A DNA stretch of 64,000 bases from Acidocella aromatica (GCF_014201825.1 NZ_JACHFJ010000002.1:62001-126000), one strand, 5' to 3'; shown: positions 8,583 through 17,803, counted from the stretch's first letter. Notes: generated by a model not told the origin, from the sequence alone. A program made the numbers and translations.

Positions 8583-8650
8583 CCGTCACTTCGTCTGGCG
8601 GCAGGGAGACTTAAAATAATCATGCGTCGGCTTGTTTGGCGGGGGTTGGC

Positions 8651-9157
8651 GTGAGCGCAGGGTTGGTCATTCCAGCGCTCTTGTTGTTGGTTTATGCGGC
8701 TTTACATGACCTGGCGGTGAGAACGGTGCCGAATTGGCTGCCTGTTGCCCTGCTGGCATTAGGCGTTTGCGCTCGCCTGTTAGACCATTCCCTTCTGGCG
8801 GCTTTTTGTGTGGCTGCTGTTGCCTTCGTATTTCTGTTCGTCATCTGGGTTGCCGGTGTGATGGGAGGCGGGGACGTCAAACTCTGGGCGGCCACGGTGT
8901 TGCTTATCCCGCCAGCGGTAGCCACTGAACTTTCGTTTTTTCTCGACATCCTCCTCTTTGGCGGCGCCCTGGCCCTGATTTACCTCGCCTTGTCGTTCGT
9001 GGTGCCGAAACCCAAAGGCTTGCGTACCGGCGGGCGGCTGCGGCGTTTCCTCCGCGCCGAGATGTGGCGGATAGGCCGCCGCGCACCCTTACCGTATGCC
9101 TGCGCCATCGCCGGTGGCGCCATTGTTGCAATCCTGCCCCACCAGTTACAGCCTTAG
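8651..9157 (+). CDS. cpaA: Prepilin peptidase CpaA/TadV (A24 family)
   Basis: CpaA is the membrane aspartic peptidase that trims Flp prepilin leaders. I chose GTG at 8651 (168 aa); a TTG at 8636 in the same frame is possible. The two catalytic aspartates are visible, in LHDLAVRTVPNWL (first membrane turn) and MGGGDVKLWA (the GxGD motif). Four or five hydrophobic segments span the protein. The N-methylation domain of the large type IVa peptidases is absent, as is normal for CpaA. It leads an apparently continuous operon through tadD. Confidence 0.9.
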   Translation: MSAGLVIPALLLLVYAALHDLAVRTVPNWLPVALLALGVCARLLDHSLLAAFCVAAVAFVFLFVIWVAGVMGGGDVKLWAATVLLIPPAVATELSFFLDILLFGGALALIYLALSFVVPKPKGLRTGGRLRRFLRAEMWRIGRRAPLPYACAIAGGAIVAILPHQLQP

Positions 9158-9164
9158 GTAGAGA

Positions 9165-10001
9165 ATGGTTTTCCGTCTTGGCATTTTTGGTGTTCTCATC
9201 GCCGCGTTGATCGCGGTAATGGTATTCGCTTATTCGCTTCTCAATCAGTCGAAACATCAAGTGGAGCAAGCCGTACCGGTGCCGCAGACGGAACAGATCC
9301 TCGTCGCTGCACAGCCGTTGCCGGCGGGGAGTCTGCTGCAACCTTCCCAGGTTGCCTCTGCCACGATACCGGTTACCGGTGCACCGTCTGACGTGTTGAT
9401 CGACACGCCACAGAACCGAGCGAGCCTCACCGGCTCTATGGTCCGTACCGCGCTATCCCAAGGTGCGCCGCTTCTGAATAGTCAGGTCATCCATCCCGGC
9501 GATCACGGCTTCCTTGCTGCGGTGCTGGCTCCGGGAATGCGGGCTGTCACGGTGGCTGTGGATAATGTCACGGGGGCAAACGGTCTAATCTGGCCGGGTG
9601 ACAACGTCGATGTGCTGCTGACCCAATCCGTCTCTGGTGTGTCGGATGCCAAGAGCATCGCCGCCGAAGTGGTGTTGAGTAATGTCCGTGTCATTGCCTC
9701 GGGGGCGCAGGTGGTGAAAGATGCCAGCACAGCCAATAATTCCGTACAAACAGTGACGCTGGAAGTTACTCCGGAGCAGGCTTCGCGCTGCCTCGTGGCG
9801 ATCAATCTAGGCAAGTTGTCCCTGATCGTACATTCCGCAGAAACGGCGCCAGCCGGAGCGGAGCAGGCGCAATCCGCGCCGCAGCAGCCGGTCTGGGCGG
9901 GCGATGTGTCGCCGGCTTTGGCCGCCACGCAGCCGCAAGTGCCTGCGGTCTCGACTGTTAACGTTATTTCCTCCGGCGCGACAGGGGAGTTTAAGTTCTG
10001 A
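9165..10001 (+). CDS. cpaB: Flp pilus assembly protein CpaB/RcpC
   Basis: CpaB is a periplasmic Tad component thought to bind peptidoglycan and support the secretin. The 278-aa protein has one N-terminal membrane helix (about residues 5-23), then an SAF domain (about 45-110, ILVAAQPLPAGSLL), then the RcpC-type domain (VTVAVDNVTGANGLIWPGDNVDVLL). The C-terminal 60 residues are Ala/Gln/Pro-rich. The stop codon shares a base with the cpaC start (TGATG), so the two are coupled. Confidence 0.9.
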   Translation: MVFRLGIFGVLIAALIAVMVFAYSLLNQSKHQVEQAVPVPQTEQILVAAQPLPAGSLLQPSQVASATIPVTGAPSDVLIDTPQNRASLTGSMVRTALSQGAPLLNSQVIHPGDHGFLAAVLAPGMRAVTVAVDNVTGANGLIWPGDNVDVLLTQSVSGVSDAKSIAAEVVLSNVRVIASGAQVVKDASTANNSVQTVTLEVTPEQASRCLVAINLGKLSLIVHSAETAPAGAEQAQSAPQQPVWAGDVSPALAATQPQVPAVSTVNVISSGATGEFKF

Positions 10002-11455
10002 TGCGCAGCTTGAAGCATTTCGCGGGTGCGTGGCTCGCTGTCGCTGCGGGGCTTGGTGGTTCCGCTTCCTTCGCGTTCGCCCAGAGCCAGCCTGCCGATA
10101 CGAGCGGTGCGGCAGTTGCTCCCGCCAGCACTCAGGTGCCAGTTCCGCCGGCCTATTACGGGGCAATCGCACTCGATAAAGGTAAGGGCAGGTTGGTGAA
10201 ACTGCCGCGCGCGGTTGCTAATCTGTTCGTGGCCGATGATTCCATTGCCTCGGTGCGGCCGGCTAGCCCGGGGGTGATGTTTGTGTTCGGCAAGGCGCCT
10301 GGGACCACCGACGTGGTGGCGACTGATCAAGATGGCAACCGCATCGCCCAGTATTCGGTCACGGTGAACCCGTCGAATTACCAGGGGCAGCGGCTGCAAT
10401 CGCAATCCCAGGCAATCGCACCTGGCAATGGCGTGACCGCCGAGAGCGAGCCAGGCGGCATGGTGGTTCGCGGCACGGTGAACACGCCGGAGGAGGCCGA
10501 CAATGTCATCAACCAGGCCAAGGTGATTTCGGGTGGCAATGTCACCAACGACCTGACGGTAAACGAGCCTGTCCAGGTCGAACTGAAGGTCCGTATCGCC
10601 TCGATGCAGCGCAACGTCACACGTGAGTTGGGCATCGACTGGAGTAGTGTCGGTAGCAGTGCCATTAAAATCGGCAAATTTTCTCTGACGGGCGGAACCG
10701 CTTCCGCGGCGCAGTCCCTGTCATCTCTCACCCAGGGCGGGGTTGGCCTCACTTGGCCCGGCGGCACCTTTGAAGGTGTGATCGATGCGCTGGCCACGGA
10801 TAACCTCGCTCATGTGTTGGCGGAGCCAACGCTAACCACATTGTCCGGCACGCAGGCTAATTTCCAGGTTGGTGGGCAGTTCCCGATTCCAACAGCCTCG
10901 GGGAGCAATGGCACTGTGACGGTGAGCTACAAGAATTACGGTGTGTTGCTGAGCTTCATTCCGACCGTTTTGTCCGATGGCCGCATTGCATTGCAGGTTG
11001 CTCCGCAGTTTAGCGAAATCAACGCTGCCAACTCTTCGAGCGTCAGTACGGGTGGAACAAGCTCGAGTGGCCAGAGTGAAACTTTCAACGTCCCGTCTCT
11101 TACCATGACCTCTGCATCCAGCACCGTAATTCTGGGTAGTGGTCAAGGCATGGCGATCGCCGGTTTGTTGGAGGACACCACGAACCAAGTCGATAATGGC
11201 GTGCCTGGCTTAAGCGAAATGCCGCTGCTCGGCGCTCTGTTCCGTGGTGATGCATTCCAGCGCGTGCAGCAGGAGCTGGTAATTACCGTGACGCCGTATC
11301 TCGTGAACCCCGTAAATACGCCTTCGACCATCGCTTCGCCCGACGATGGCTGGACGCCGCCGAATGATTTGCAGCGTGTCTTGGAACTGCGTGATAACGG
11401 CACAAACACGGTGGCTGCCAAGATCCCTGGCGATGCCGGCTTCATGGTCCAATGA
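10001..11455 (+). CDS. cpaC: Tad pilus secretin CpaC/RcpA
   Basis: CpaC forms the outer-membrane channel for Flp pili. The 484-aa protein has a signal peptide (ending SFAFAQS), an N-terminal domain (about 45-130, KGRLVKLPRAVANLFVADD) of the pilus secretin N0 type, a BON-like segment (about 140-185), and the secretin core. The core carries VLAEPTLTTLSGTQANF and ends with VPGLSEMPLLGALFR and ELVITVTPYLV. Its start overlaps cpaB, and its end overlaps the next gene by four bases. Confidence 0.93.
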   Translation: MRSLKHFAGAWLAVAAGLGGSASFAFAQSQPADTSGAAVAPASTQVPVPPAYYGAIALDKGKGRLVKLPRAVANLFVADDSIASVRPASPGVMFVFGKAPGTTDVVATDQDGNRIAQYSVTVNPSNYQGQRLQSQSQAIAPGNGVTAESEPGGMVVRGTVNTPEEADNVINQAKVISGGNVTNDLTVNEPVQVELKVRIASMQRNVTRELGIDWSSVGSSAIKIGKFSLTGGTASAAQSLSSLTQGGVGLTWPGGTFEGVIDALATDNLAHVLAEPTLTTLSGTQANFQVGGQFPIPTASGSNGTVTVSYKNYGVLLSFIPTVLSDGRIALQVAPQFSEINAANSSSVSTGGTSSSGQSETFNVPSLTMTSASSTVILGSGQGMAIAGLLEDTTNQVDNGVPGLSEMPLLGALFRGDAFQRVQQELVITVTPYLVNPVNTPSTIASPDDGWTPPNDLQRVLELRDNGTNTVAAKIPGDAGFMVQ

Positions 11456-11769
11456 TGGAGACGATGCGCATGCGCTCCGCCCTGTTCTTTTCCTTCTGTG
11501 TCATGGTGCTGACGCTTAGCGGCTGCACCGGTGCATTCGATCCGTTTCAACGTCCGGGCAATTGGTCGGCGACTGGCGCATCGAACGAGACAATCGCGCA
11601 GCAGGTGGCCGATAAGTCAGATCTGCTCTATGGCAAGTCCGAGCCGGGCAGTAACGGCGTTGCCGCGGTTGCCGGAGTGGAAAAGGCTATGACCAACGGC
11701 ACCGCGACAGGCCTGCAAACAACTTTAGCCCCGACATCCTCGGCGGCCAGCATTAATGTCGGCCAATGA
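11452..11769 (+). CDS. Short CpaD-like Tad pilus lipoprotein
   Basis: The 105-aa product has a lipoprotein signal with lipobox LSGC (Cys about residue 24) and sits between cpaC and cpaE, where CpaD is expected. The segment NETIAQQVADKSDLLYGKSE followed by an Ala-rich helix resembles the C-terminal end of CpaD (N..A..V..P.DL..G). The long middle part of CpaD, usually giving about 200 residues, is missing. A reduced pilotin-like role for the secretin is inferred from position. Several in-frame ATG codons (11452, 11455, 11464, 11470) leave the exact start open. Confidence 0.65.
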   Translation: MMETMRMRSALFFSFCVMVLTLSGCTGAFDPFQRPGNWSATGASNETIAQQVADKSDLLYGKSEPGSNGVAAVAGVEKAMTNGTATGLQTTLAPTSSAASINVGQ

Positions 11770-11809
11770 GCAGCAACCCGCATTCTCGGTGTAGAGGATA
11801 GGAGGATTT

Positions 11810-13073
11810 ATGAGCCAGCAAGGTGCTCGTAACGTGCAGGGGGATGGCGATCTGGTCGGTCGGCCGGATCGCCTGACCGTTCTTGCCTTCCTGGGGGATC
11901 CCGCCACCGAGCAGGTGCTGCGCGACGGCCTGGGCGATCTTGTCGCCAATGGTATCGACATCCGCCGCGGCACTGTTCGCACGGCTGTTGCCGCCATGGC
12001 CAAGATGCAAACCCCCGAGGTGCTGATCGTCGATATTGCGGGCGAGGAGCAGCCTCTGCACGCACTCGGCGAACTCTCCGATGTGGTGGAGCCCGGCGTG
12101 CGCGTGCTCGTCATTGGCGATAACGACGACGTCGATTTCTACCGGCACATCACGCGCGGCATGGGCGTGATGGAGTATCTGTTCAAGCCCATCACGCGCG
12201 AGGCCGTGGCCCGGCATTTCGCGCCGCTCATTACGCGCAAGACCATGGGGCAGGACGCCACGCGCGGCGGGCGTGTCGTCGCTGTCATGGGCGCACGTGG
12301 AGGAGTGGGGGGCACCACCATCGCCGGCAACCTCGCCTGGCTGCTTGGTGTAATGGCCAAGCGCCATACTGTGTTCGTGGAATCGGATATCCATATGGGC
12401 TCCGGCAGCACTGCTGCTCGGCGCCAAGACCGGCCCTGGCTTGCGCATGGCGCTGGAAACCCCGGACCGTATCGACCCCCTCTTCGTCGAGCGCGCGGCG
12501 CAGCCGGTGGCGGAGCGTCTGCAGGTGCTGGCTTCGGAGGAGAAACTCACCGACCCGCTGCATTACGCTCCGGGGGCCGCACGGCGCCTGATAGAGGCGC
12601 TGCGTGTGCGCTACAACTTCATCATCATGGACGTGCCGTTCCTGCCGATGCCTTGTAACCGGGAGATGATCGAGTTCGCGCATCACCGCGTCATCGTCAT
12701 GGACCCGTCTTTGGCCTCGGTACGTGACACACTGCGCCTGCTCAGCCTGCCGAATGGCCCCTGGCAGCCGCAAAGCCCCACCATCGTGCTCAACCGTCAG
12801 GGGCGCCCCGGCGGCCTAACGCGTAAGCAGATCGAGGAGGCGTTGAAGGTCAAGATCGACATCGTGATCCCGGATATTCCGAAGCAGCTGAATGAATCGG
12901 CCAGCTTCGGCGAGCCGGCGATCGCGACTCGCGGCCCGTTCCGTCAGGCGATCATCGACCTGTCCCGCGAGATCGGCTTCGTCGCCGCGCGCGAGGACGC
13001 GGTCATCGAGGGCTCCGCCCAGCTCACTTCTGTTGGCGGCATCTTCAAGATGCTCGGCTTTAGCAAGGGATAA
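11810..13073 (+). pseudogene. cpaE: Tad pilus ATPase-like localisation protein CpaE/TadZ, frameshifted
   Basis: CpaE is a MinD-like protein that positions the Tad machine at the cell pole. The first part (11810 to about 12406) starts after a good TAGGAGGA site. It encodes an atypical receiver domain (about 1-140) and the deviant Walker motif GARGGVGGTTIAGN. The frame then runs out of register. The remainder (ALLLGAKTGPGLRMALETPD onward, to the stop at 13073) continues in the next frame. Between codon 12404-12406 and CTG at 12411 there are four bases instead of three, so one base is extra. Removing it restores a full-length protein of about 420 aa. It may be a real mutation or an assembly error; all neighbours are intact. 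Confidence 0.85.
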
Positions 13074-13079
13074 CGCCGC

Positions 13080-14486
13080 ATGTCCGATGGCAGCCTACCC
13101 GTATTTGGCCGCCGGCGTACCGAGACACCAGAGCCGACCAACGCTGGAGGCGTTGTCAGGACTCCGGCGCCTAGTCCGGCTCCGGGTCTGGCCCAGGTAA
13201 GCGCTCCGCCCGCGGCCGGTCCCATTGCTGTCCGCGCTGAAATCACCGAGCTGCGCAATCTGTGCCTCGCGCGAATGGATGCGACGGCGGTAGCGTCGCT
13301 GCATCCTGACAGGCTGCTGATCGAGGTCGAGCGGCTGATCGCCGACCTCGCCACAGAAAAGCGCATGCAGCTGAACGGGCGTGAGCAGCGTAGCCTCGCC
13401 ACCGAGCTGGTGGACGACATGCTCGGGCTCGGCCCGCTGGAGCCGTTGCTGCTCGATGAAAGCATCAACGACATCATGGTCAACGGTCCAGACCACACCT
13501 TCGTGGAACGCGGCGGCAAGCTGGTCCAGGTGCCGGTGCGCTTCCGCGACTGGACGCATCTGACCAATATCTGCCAGCGCATCGCCGCCTCCGTCGGCCG
13601 CCGCGTGGACGAAGCCAGTCCGATGTGCGACGCACGCCTCAAGGATGGTTCGCGCGTCAATATCATTCTCCCGCCGCTCTCCATCGACGGCCCGGCCATC
13701 TCGATCCGTAAATTCTCCAAGAAGCCGATCGACTTCGAAAAACTGATCCAGTTTGGCGCCATGACACCGCCCATCGCCCGCGTACTGGAAATCGCGGCGC
13801 GCACCCGCCTCAATATCATCGTCTCGGGCGGTACCGGTTCGGGCAAGACCACCATGATGAATGCGCTTTCGCGTTTCATCGACCCCGCCGAGCGTATCGT
13901 CACCATCGAGGACGCGGCGGAGTTGCAATTGCAACAGCCGCATGTGGTGCGCCTGGAAACCCGTCCGCCAAGCCTGGAAGGCAAGGGCGAGGTGACCGCG
14001 CGCGACCTTGTGCGTAACGCGCTGCGTATGCGTCCGGACCGTGTGATCATCGGCGAAACCCGTGGTGCCGAAGCTTTCGACATGCTGCAGGCGATGAACA
14101 CGGGCCATGACGGCTCGATGTCCACGATTCACGCCAATAACACGCGCGACGCGCTCGCCCGTATCGAGAACATGGTGCAGATGTCGTCGATGGGCCTGAC
14201 CTCGCGCGCCATCAAGATGCAGCTCTGCTCCGCCGTGAACCTCATCGTCCAGGTTGAGCGCCAACGCGACGGTGGCCGCCGTGTCACGCAGGTGACCGAG
14301 ATTGCCGGCATGGAAGGCGAAACGACGTTGATGAACGATATCTTCAAGCTCGAGATCACGGGCGAGACAGCCAACGGTCGCCTGACCGGGCGCTACGAGG
14401 TCAGCCGCATCCGCTCAACCTTCCAGGAGCGGCTGCAATATTACGGTCTCGACCGCGCCTGGATGAACGCGCTGGACGAAGCATGA
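13080..14486 (+). CDS. cpaF: Tad pilus assembly ATPase CpaF/TadA
   Basis: CpaF is the secretion ATPase that powers Flp pilus extension and retraction. The 468-aa protein has a poorly conserved Pro-rich N-terminus (1-45), an N-terminal domain (about 55-190), and the ATPase core. The core has Walker A GGTGSGKTTMMNAL (about 249-262), an Asp box (IVTIEDAAEL), Walker B (DRVIIGETRGAEAFDMLQ) and a His box (GSMSTIHANN). The stop codon overlaps the tadB start (ATGA at 14483-14486). Confidence 0.96.
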   Translation: MSDGSLPVFGRRRTETPEPTNAGGVVRTPAPSPAPGLAQVSAPPAAGPIAVRAEITELRNLCLARMDATAVASLHPDRLLIEVERLIADLATEKRMQLNGREQRSLATELVDDMLGLGPLEPLLLDESINDIMVNGPDHTFVERGGKLVQVPVRFRDWTHLTNICQRIAASVGRRVDEASPMCDARLKDGSRVNIILPPLSIDGPAISIRKFSKKPIDFEKLIQFGAMTPPIARVLEIAARTRLNIIVSGGTGSGKTTMMNALSRFIDPAERIVTIEDAAELQLQQPHVVRLETRPPSLEGKGEVTARDLVRNALRMRPDRVIIGETRGAEAFDMLQAMNTGHDGSMSTIHANNTRDALARIENMVQMSSMGLTSRAIKMQLCSAVNLIVQVERQRDGGRRVTQVTEIAGMEGETTLMNDIFKLEITGETANGRLTGRYEVSRIRSTFQERLQYYGLDRAWMNALDEA

Positions 14487-15472
14487 CATCCTCGGATCTC
14501 CTTTTCCTCCTCACAGTCGGCGTCGTTCTTCTGGTCGCGATCGGCGCGACGGCGCTGATGATCGTGAAAGAGAACGAGCGCGTCGAGAAACTGAAGACGC
14601 GTCTGCAGGAAACGGTGGCGCCTTCAGCCAAGCCCACGAGCCAGGTGGAGGAGGATTTCTCCCTGGTGCGTACCGTCTCGCGCGTCGAGCAGCTAAAGTT
14701 GAAGGCCGCGGGCATAATCGGTGTAGACCTTAAGCAGGCCGAAACCTACCCGATCAAATGGTGGCTGGTGCCGTTTATCACGGCGGGGCTGACATGGTTC
14801 ATCATGTTCATTGCCTCGCATCCGCTGGGGCATCACCTTGCCTTGTGGATTATTGTGAAATACGCCGGCACACCGGTTACCTGGTGGATGCTTACCGGCT
14901 TTGCCTTCAACTGGTTCACCAACCGGCGTAACGCGAAGCTGGTTGAGCAGTTCCCTGACGCACTGAACACCATCGTACGCTGCGTGCGTGTGGGTATTCC
15001 CATGGCGGAGGCCTTACGCACCGTGGCGAAGGACGCCATGGAGCCCACCAAGCTCGAATTCTCCATTCTGGCCGACAAGGTATCAATCGGCATTCCGCTC
15101 GATATCGCGCTGCGCGAATTGGGGGACCGCGTGAAGCTCACGGAATACCAGTTTTTTGCTACGGCGATCACGCTGCAGGCGCGCTCCGGCGGCGGTATCA
15201 CGCAGACGCTGGAAACCCTCTCCGAGGTGATCCGCAAGCGTGTGGGGCTGAAGGCCCGCGGCTACGCGCTCACCGCCGAGGCCCGCACCAGCGCGATGAT
15301 TCTCTCTGTCCTGCCTTTCGTGGCGGGTGGTGCGATCTTCGTGATGCAGCGCTCGTATATCATGTTGCTGTTTACCACCTCAGGCGGTCAGTCGGTGCTT
15401 GGCGCCGCCATCCTGCTGATGTGCATCGGCATGGGCATCATTCAGTTCATGATCAGCAATGTACTCAAATAA
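14483..15472 (+). CDS. tadB: Tad pilus inner-membrane platform protein TadB
   Basis: TadB is one of two platform proteins with a type II secretion F domain. The 329-aa protein has an N-terminal membrane helix, two further helices around residues 92-155, a cytoplasmic T2SSF domain (about 160-290, FPDALNTIVRCVRVGIPMAEAL) and C-terminal helices. It works with CpaF and TadC. Its last 14 bases overlap the start of tadC, a sign of tight coupling. Confidence 0.93.
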   Translation: MTSSDLLFLLTVGVVLLVAIGATALMIVKENERVEKLKTRLQETVAPSAKPTSQVEEDFSLVRTVSRVEQLKLKAAGIIGVDLKQAETYPIKWWLVPFITAGLTWFIMFIASHPLGHHLALWIIVKYAGTPVTWWMLTGFAFNWFTNRRNAKLVEQFPDALNTIVRCVRVGIPMAEALRTVAKDAMEPTKLEFSILADKVSIGIPLDIALRELGDRVKLTEYQFFATAITLQARSGGGITQTLETLSEVIRKRVGLKARGYALTAEARTSAMILSVLPFVAGGAIFVMQRSYIMLLFTTSGGQSVLGAAILLMCIGMGIIQFMISNVLK

Positions 15473-16412
15473 CACCATCTTCGCCCTGCTGCTTCTGGTC
15501 GTGCTGTTTTTCGCGCTGCTGGCGGGGGTCGGTTTCATGCTGGCGCATGAGCTTGGCCGTAACGTCAAGCTGGAGAGGCGGCTGAACATTGTCGTCAACG
15601 GTGGCGAGGAAGAGCTGCCGGAACAAGGCAGGCCGCCCGGCACAATGCTGTTGCGGGTCATCTCCGCTTTCGGCATGGGAGTGGCCCGCAGTGGCTTGCT
15701 CTCGCGCAAGACGCTCGCAGAAATGACGGCGACGCTGGAAGGCGTGGGCTTCAAGGGCGGCAAGGGCCTTGGCCTGTTCATTGGCTCCAAGATCCTGCTG
15801 GTGCTGGTCAGCCCGATTATCACCTTCGTCGTGGCGCAGCACGCCATGCATCTTTCGGGGATGTGGTTGATTATCGCCACGGCCGGCGGGGCTGTGGGCG
15901 GCATGCTGTTGCCCGAGACCATCGCCACCAATATCCGCACCAAGCATCTGGAGAAGGTGGCCGCCGGAGTGCCGGACGCGCTCGACATGCTGGTGATCTG
16001 CGCCGACGCCGGGTTGGCGCTGGAAGCTGGCATCGCCCGTGTGGCGCAGGAGATTTCGACGCTCAATCCCGCGCTGGCGTCGGAGTTGCAGCAAACTTCG
16101 CACGAGTTGCAGATTGGCGCCGATATGCGCCATGCCATGGATAATTTGGGCGAACGCACCGGGCTGGAGACGCTGAAACGCCTGGCCACCACGCTGGCGC
16201 AATCGCTGCAATACGGTACGCCGCTTACCCAGGCGCTGCGCTCCCTTTCCGCCGAACTGCGCGCCGAGGCTCTGGTCAAGTTCGAGGAACGTGCCGGCCG
16301 CCTGCCAACGCTAATGACCATGCCGATGATCTTGTTCATCCTGCCCTGCGTGTTCCTTATCGTCGCGGGGCCGGCCATCATCAACGTCATGGCAACAATG
16401 CACGGACATTAA
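15459..16412 (+). CDS. tadC: Tad pilus inner-membrane platform protein TadC
   Basis: TadC is the second T2SSF platform protein of the Tad system. The 317-aa protein has an N-terminal membrane helix (FALLLLVVLFFALLAGVGF), a helix pair near residues 105-150, the F domain (VPDALDMLVICADAGLALEAG, about 170-280) and a C-terminal helix (MILFILPCVFLIVAGPAII). It overlaps tadB by 14 bases and is followed nine bases later by the TPR lipoprotein gene. Confidence 0.93.
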   Translation: MYSNNTIFALLLLVVLFFALLAGVGFMLAHELGRNVKLERRLNIVVNGGEEELPEQGRPPGTMLLRVISAFGMGVARSGLLSRKTLAEMTATLEGVGFKGGKGLGLFIGSKILLVLVSPIITFVVAQHAMHLSGMWLIIATAGGAVGGMLLPETIATNIRTKHLEKVAAGVPDALDMLVICADAGLALEAGIARVAQEISTLNPALASELQQTSHELQIGADMRHAMDNLGERTGLETLKRLATTLAQSLQYGTPLTQALRSLSAELRAEALVKFEERAGRLPTLMTMPMILFILPCVFLIVAGPAIINVMATMHGH

Positions 16413-16421
16413 GAAGGTTTC

Positions 16422-17792
16422 ATGAGCAAAATGCACCTGGCTGAAGCTGCCGTTTTTCGCCCGCGCAACAAAGTTGGCTTGGCCATGGCGTCGCTGGCCG
16501 CGGTTTTGTCGCTCTCCGCCTGCGCCCATAACCGGGGCCAGCAGGCGAATACCGCTGTGCCGAATGGCCAGATCGGCACGAGTACGCTGAACGTTGCCGA
16601 TGCCGCGATTGCTGGCGGTAATCCGAACATGGCGCTCTCGGTGTCGCAGTCCGTCCTGGCTAATGACCCCAATAACGTGGATGCCCTGGTGCATGAGGGT
16701 GACGCTTATTACGCGCTGGATCGCTGTCCGGCGGCAATGGCGTCCTTCCAGCGGGCGCTGAAGAGAGATGCGCATGCCTCCCTGGCAGAGCTTGGGCTTG
16801 GCCGCTGCCTGCTGAGGACCGATCCGCATGCCGCCGAGCAGGCCTTCATGGCCGCGGTGCAGGACGATCCCGGCAATGCCAACGCATATAACGATCTGGG
16901 CATTGCGCGTGACCTGCAGGGCAATTTCGCTGGAGCGGTCGATCCGTACCAGCAGGCGCTGCAGAACAACCCGTCGCTCACCGCGGCGGAGGTCAATCTC
17001 GGCATGTCGCTGGCGCTGTCCGGCCACGGGCCGGAGGCGTTGCAATATCTCGGTCCGCTGGCCACGGGACAGGGGGCCACGGCCAAGATACGCGAGGATT
17101 ATGCAGCCGCGCTGGTCGCCTCCGGGCGCGATGCCGAGGCGCGGCAGGTGCTCTCCGTGGACCTGCCGCCGGATCAGGTGAACCAGGCGATGGAAGGGTT
17201 TTCGTCGCTGATTTCCGCTTCCATCCAAAACCCTCCGCCCCCGCCGCCGCCCGCTCCGACGGTCTCCCAGGTGCAGACAGCCCCGGTTGCCGCGGCGCCG
17301 ATCACCCCGGCAGCCCCAGTCAGCACGGCTCCGACACCGCTTACCCCGGCAGCAAGCGCCGATCCGGCACCTGTCGCGACCGCCGCGCCTGTCAGCACAG
17401 CACCGGCGAATGCCAATGCCGCCTATGTCGGTCCGTCGCCGATTCCTGGCGCGGTGTCCTCTTCCTCGGGTGGGGCAGAAACCGCGGCCGCTGCCCCGGT
17501 TGCCACGCCCGCTCCGGCGCCGGTTTCCGTACCGGCCACCGGTGGCGGCAATGCGGCCGTGCAGATTGCCTCGCTCAACTCGCAGGTGGCGGCACAGCGT
17601 CAGTGGAACAAGATCTCCAACGCCGAACCTGTGCTGTTCAACGGCAAATCACCGGACATCAGCCAGGCCGTCGTGCATGGGAAGACCTATTACCGGCTGC
17701 GCGTTACCGGTTTTGATAGCAAGCTGGCCGCGGCAAAGTTCTGTGCCGAACTCTCCGCCGCCGGTAGCGCCTGCACCGTCGCCAACTTCTAA
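16422..17792 (+). CDS. tadD: TadD-like TPR lipoprotein with C-terminal SPOR domain
   Basis: TadD proteins are outer-membrane lipoproteins with TPR repeats that help Tad secretin assembly. The 456-aa product has a lipobox LSAC near residue 34, then several TPR units (about 50-230, e.g. AYYALDRCPAAMASFQRAL and NAYNDLGIARDLQGNFAGAV). A Pro/Ala-rich linker of about 110 residues follows. The last 75 residues (VQIASLNSQVAAQRQWNKI to the end) look like an SPOR domain, which binds denuded peptidoglycan. Standard TadD lacks this domain. It is the last gene of the operon, before a strong bidirectional terminator. Confidence 0.82.
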   Translation: MSKMHLAEAAVFRPRNKVGLAMASLAAVLSLSACAHNRGQQANTAVPNGQIGTSTLNVADAAIAGGNPNMALSVSQSVLANDPNNVDALVHEGDAYYALDRCPAAMASFQRALKRDAHASLAELGLGRCLLRTDPHAAEQAFMAAVQDDPGNANAYNDLGIARDLQGNFAGAVDPYQQALQNNPSLTAAEVNLGMSLALSGHGPEALQYLGPLATGQGATAKIREDYAAALVASGRDAEARQVLSVDLPPDQVNQAMEGFSSLISASIQNPPPPPPPAPTVSQVQTAPVAAAPITPAAPVSTAPTPLTPAASADPAPVATAAPVSTAPANANAAYVGPSPIPGAVSSSSGGAETAAAAPVATPAPAPVSVPATGGGNAAVQIASLNSQVAAQRQWNKISNAEPVLFNGKSPDISQAVVHGKTYYRLRVTGFDSKLAAAKFCAELSAAGSACTVANF

Positions 17793-17803
17793 AACTGGGG
17801 CAT

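Larger units (their letters stand above)
7898..8650 (+). other. Low-GC spacer between flp and cpaA
   Basis: This stretch is richer in A and T than the flanking genes, especially around 7960-8160 and 8460-8620. Apart from the degenerate pilin at 8158-8364 and the direct repeat at 8531-8582 I see no gene. It probably holds the control region of the cpaA-tadD operon and the scar of a pilin duplication. Confidence 0.5.

Noticed and set aside
17220-17540. Repetitive Pro/Ala codons in the tadD-like gene as a tandem repeat locus
   Set aside because: The stretch is compositionally simple but has no regular repeat unit; it is a flexible linker.
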